7,248 bases of DNA from an uncultured Alistipes sp. (lineage in GTDB: Bacteria > Bacteroidota > Bacteroidia > Bacteroidales > Rikenellaceae). Of this stretch, positions 6,129 through 7,248 are shown piece after piece. Numbering within the stretch: the first letter of the stretch is position 1; each line of letters begins with the position of its first letter. Location: the NCBI GenBank assembly GCA_900546005.1, contig URBJ01000105.1, forward strand, positions 1 through 7,248, given 5' to 3'. Both the position numbers and the translations under genes were made by a program. The notes under the pieces were generated by a model that ran no database searches, had not been told where the DNA came from, and saw only the letters and a program-made list of their open reading frames with translations.

Positions 6129-6890
6129 ATGATCGACAAACCCTTATTGAAGAGACGCTTTGCAGCGGCACTGCCCGGATACGATGCGCATGCCGCCGTA
6201 CAGAACGAGATCTGCATCCGTTTGGATGAAATGATCGGCCGTATCCGTATTTTGCCCGTCGACCGGGCGATGGAGATCGGAGCGGGAACCGGATTTTTGA
6301 CCCGGCTGCTGTTGAAACGCTTTCCCGATGCCCAGTGGATGCTCAACGATATGATCGAGACGACAGAAGAGTATCTGAAACCCTATGCCGCCGGACGGAA
6401 TGTCGCCTATATGTGGGGGGATGCCGAACAGCTTCCTCTTCCTATCGGGACGGACCTGTTGGCTTCAGCCTCTACGGTGCAGTGGTTCGACGATGTCCCG
6501 GCGTTTATGAAAAAGGCGGCCGATGCACTCGTTGCGGGTGGCATGTTTGCCTTTACGACGTTCGGCCCCGATAATTTCCGGGAGATCCGACAGACGACCG
6601 GGGACGGACTCTCCTATTACTCATGCGAGGAGTTGCAGCAAATGCTTGTCGGGGCGGGATTTTCGATCGCCGAAACCTTGGAGTATACCCGGGTGCTGAT
6701 GTTCGATACGCCGCAGGAGGTATTGGGCCACATTCGGGAGACCGGTGTAAATGCCGTGCGCCGTATCGGATGGCAACGTCCGAACCTCGAAAATTTCGAT
6801 TCGACGTACCGGACGCTTTTCGGGGCGGACGATGGTCGGGTTTCGTTGACCTACCATCCCATTCTGATCGTGGCCGTGAAGACCGAGTAA
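6129..6890 (+). CDS. bioC: Malonyl-ACP O-methyltransferase
   Basis: BioC uses S-adenosylmethionine to methylate the free carboxyl of malonyl-ACP, so that fatty acid synthesis can build the pimeloyl chain. The 253 residues match the usual BioC length. The SAM-binding motif I is MEIGAGTGFLTRLL (48-61), followed by LNDMIE (72-77) with acidic Asp74, GDAEQLPLP (97-105), and the BioC-typical SASTVQWFDD (113-122) and TTFGPDNFREI (143-153). HIRETGVNAV (201-210) is another BioC signature that separates it from general class I methyltransferases. The ATG at 6129 lies 3 bases past the bioG stop. It is the last gene of the plus-strand unit; no bioD, bioA or bioB follows, because the next feature is rnpB on the other strand. 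I see no intrinsic terminator after its TAA stop. Confidence 0.95.
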   Translation: MIDKPLLKRRFAAALPGYDAHAAVQNEICIRLDEMIGRIRILPVDRAMEIGAGTGFLTRLLLKRFPDAQWMLNDMIETTEEYLKPYAAGRNVAYMWGDAEQLPLPIGTDLLASASTVQWFDDVPAFMKKAADALVAGGMFAFTTFGPDNFREIRQTTGDGLSYYSCEELQQMLVGAGFSIAETLEYTRVLMFDTPQEVLGHIRETGVNAVRRIGWQRPNLENFDSTYRTLFGADDGRVSLTYHPILIVAVKTE

Positions 6891-6920
6891 TTAGCCGGAA
6901 AAAGGAGACTTGAAATAGGT

Positions 6921-6941
6921 AAAAAACACAGCAGGGCGTGT
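6921..6941 (-). terminator. Possible weak terminator of rnpB
   Basis: On the minus strand, ACAC (6941-6938) can pair with GTGT (6929-6926), with a loop of 8 bases, followed by a run of T at 6926-6921. The stem is very short, so this is not a classical terminator, and the T run may work with the RNA's own P1 helix, whose other half is outside the window. Confidence 0.3.
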
Positions 6942-7248
6942 AAGCCGGGTTCTGTACCTTTCAGTTTCTATCATTTATCTACTCTGCAGATTGCTCTGCA
7001 GCTCTAGCAGCCTACCCCCCGGCATCGATCGGGCTAATCGAATGCGCCGGTATACATGGCCTTGCAACTCGTGAGACGTACGGCTACCACAGTTACCTGC
7101 AGTACCGGTGGGCTCTTACCCCACCTTTTCACCCTTATTTCAAGCGAAAACGAATCTTCGTGAAACGGTTTTTTTCTGTTACGTTACTATGCCCTCACGA
7201 ACATCTTCCCGTTAAGAAGCACGATGCCCTGTGTTGCCCGGACTTTCC
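6925..7248 (-). ncRNA. rnpB: RNase P RNA, bacterial type A (5' end cut by window edge)
   Basis: This RNA is the catalytic part of RNase P, which trims the 5' leader from tRNA precursors. Read on the minus strand, the hallmark GGAAAGTCCGGGC begins at 7248 and is followed by the conserved AGGGC element. Further along come GGTGGGGTAAGAGCCCACCG (7125-7106, the P12 region), GGGGGGTAGGCTGCTAGAG near 7005-7023, AGATAAATGA near 6980, and ACAGAACCCGGCTTA (6955-6941) near the 3' end. By comparison with E. coli M1 RNA, about 60 bases at the 5' end lie beyond the window. The 3' end is estimated near 6925, just before or within a run of six T on this strand. The P15 hairpin (7019-7050) appears to lack the usual GGU motif. 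Confidence 0.95.

Noticed and set aside
5469..6890. A fused BioG-BioC protein
   Set aside because: bioG has its own TGA at 6123-6125 and bioC a separate ATG at 6129 in another frame phase, each giving a full-length family member, so they are two separate genes.

Overview
The window looks like part of a Bacteroidota chromosome, most likely from the order Bacteroidales; an Alistipes/Rikenellaceae-like source is a guess from gene content and protein style. Supporting signs are a release factor 1 and a type 2 OMP decarboxylase of the style I associate with this phylum, a TAnnTTTG-type -7 promoter box, few Shine-Dalgarno sequences, and a type A RNase P RNA. I see no mobile element, CRISPR array, tRNA or rRNA gene.

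Layout. Positions 1-95 hold the 3' end of a plus-strand gene whose tail resembles a TetR-type regulator. A convergent, AT-richer gap of about 400 bases follows (96-500); it carries small tandem repeats, several hairpins and a clear intrinsic terminator for the opposite strand. On the minus strand, prfA (2449-1364) and pyrF (1325-501) form a two-gene operon. A 180-base divergent promoter region (2450-2629) separates it from a tightly packed plus-strand set of six genes: a YbaN-like DUF454 membrane protein, mqnB, mqnD, bioF, bioG and bioC (2630-6890). These six overlap or lie within 3 bases of each other. The window ends inside rnpB, the RNase P RNA, read on the minus strand and converging on bioC.

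How the genes work together. mqnB and mqnD belong to the futalosine route to menaquinone: MqnB removes the purine from futalosine and MqnD makes 1,4-dihydroxy-6-naphthoate. The other steps (mqnA, mqnC, mqnE and later genes) are not here. BioC methylates malonyl-ACP so that fatty acid synthesis can extend it to pimeloyl-ACP methyl ester, BioG removes the methyl group, and BioF condenses pimeloyl-ACP with alanine to give 8-amino-7-oxononanoate. bioA, bioD and bioB must be elsewhere. The six-gene unit therefore joins respiratory quinone and biotin synthesis behind what looks like a single promoter. prfA and pyrF are housekeeping genes for translation termination and UMP synthesis.

No dramatic new system is visible. 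The points most worth a second look are the quinone/biotin operon, the convergent bioC/rnpB end without an evident terminator for the bio operon, and an RNase P P15 hairpin that seems to lack the GGU motif that pairs with tRNA CCA.
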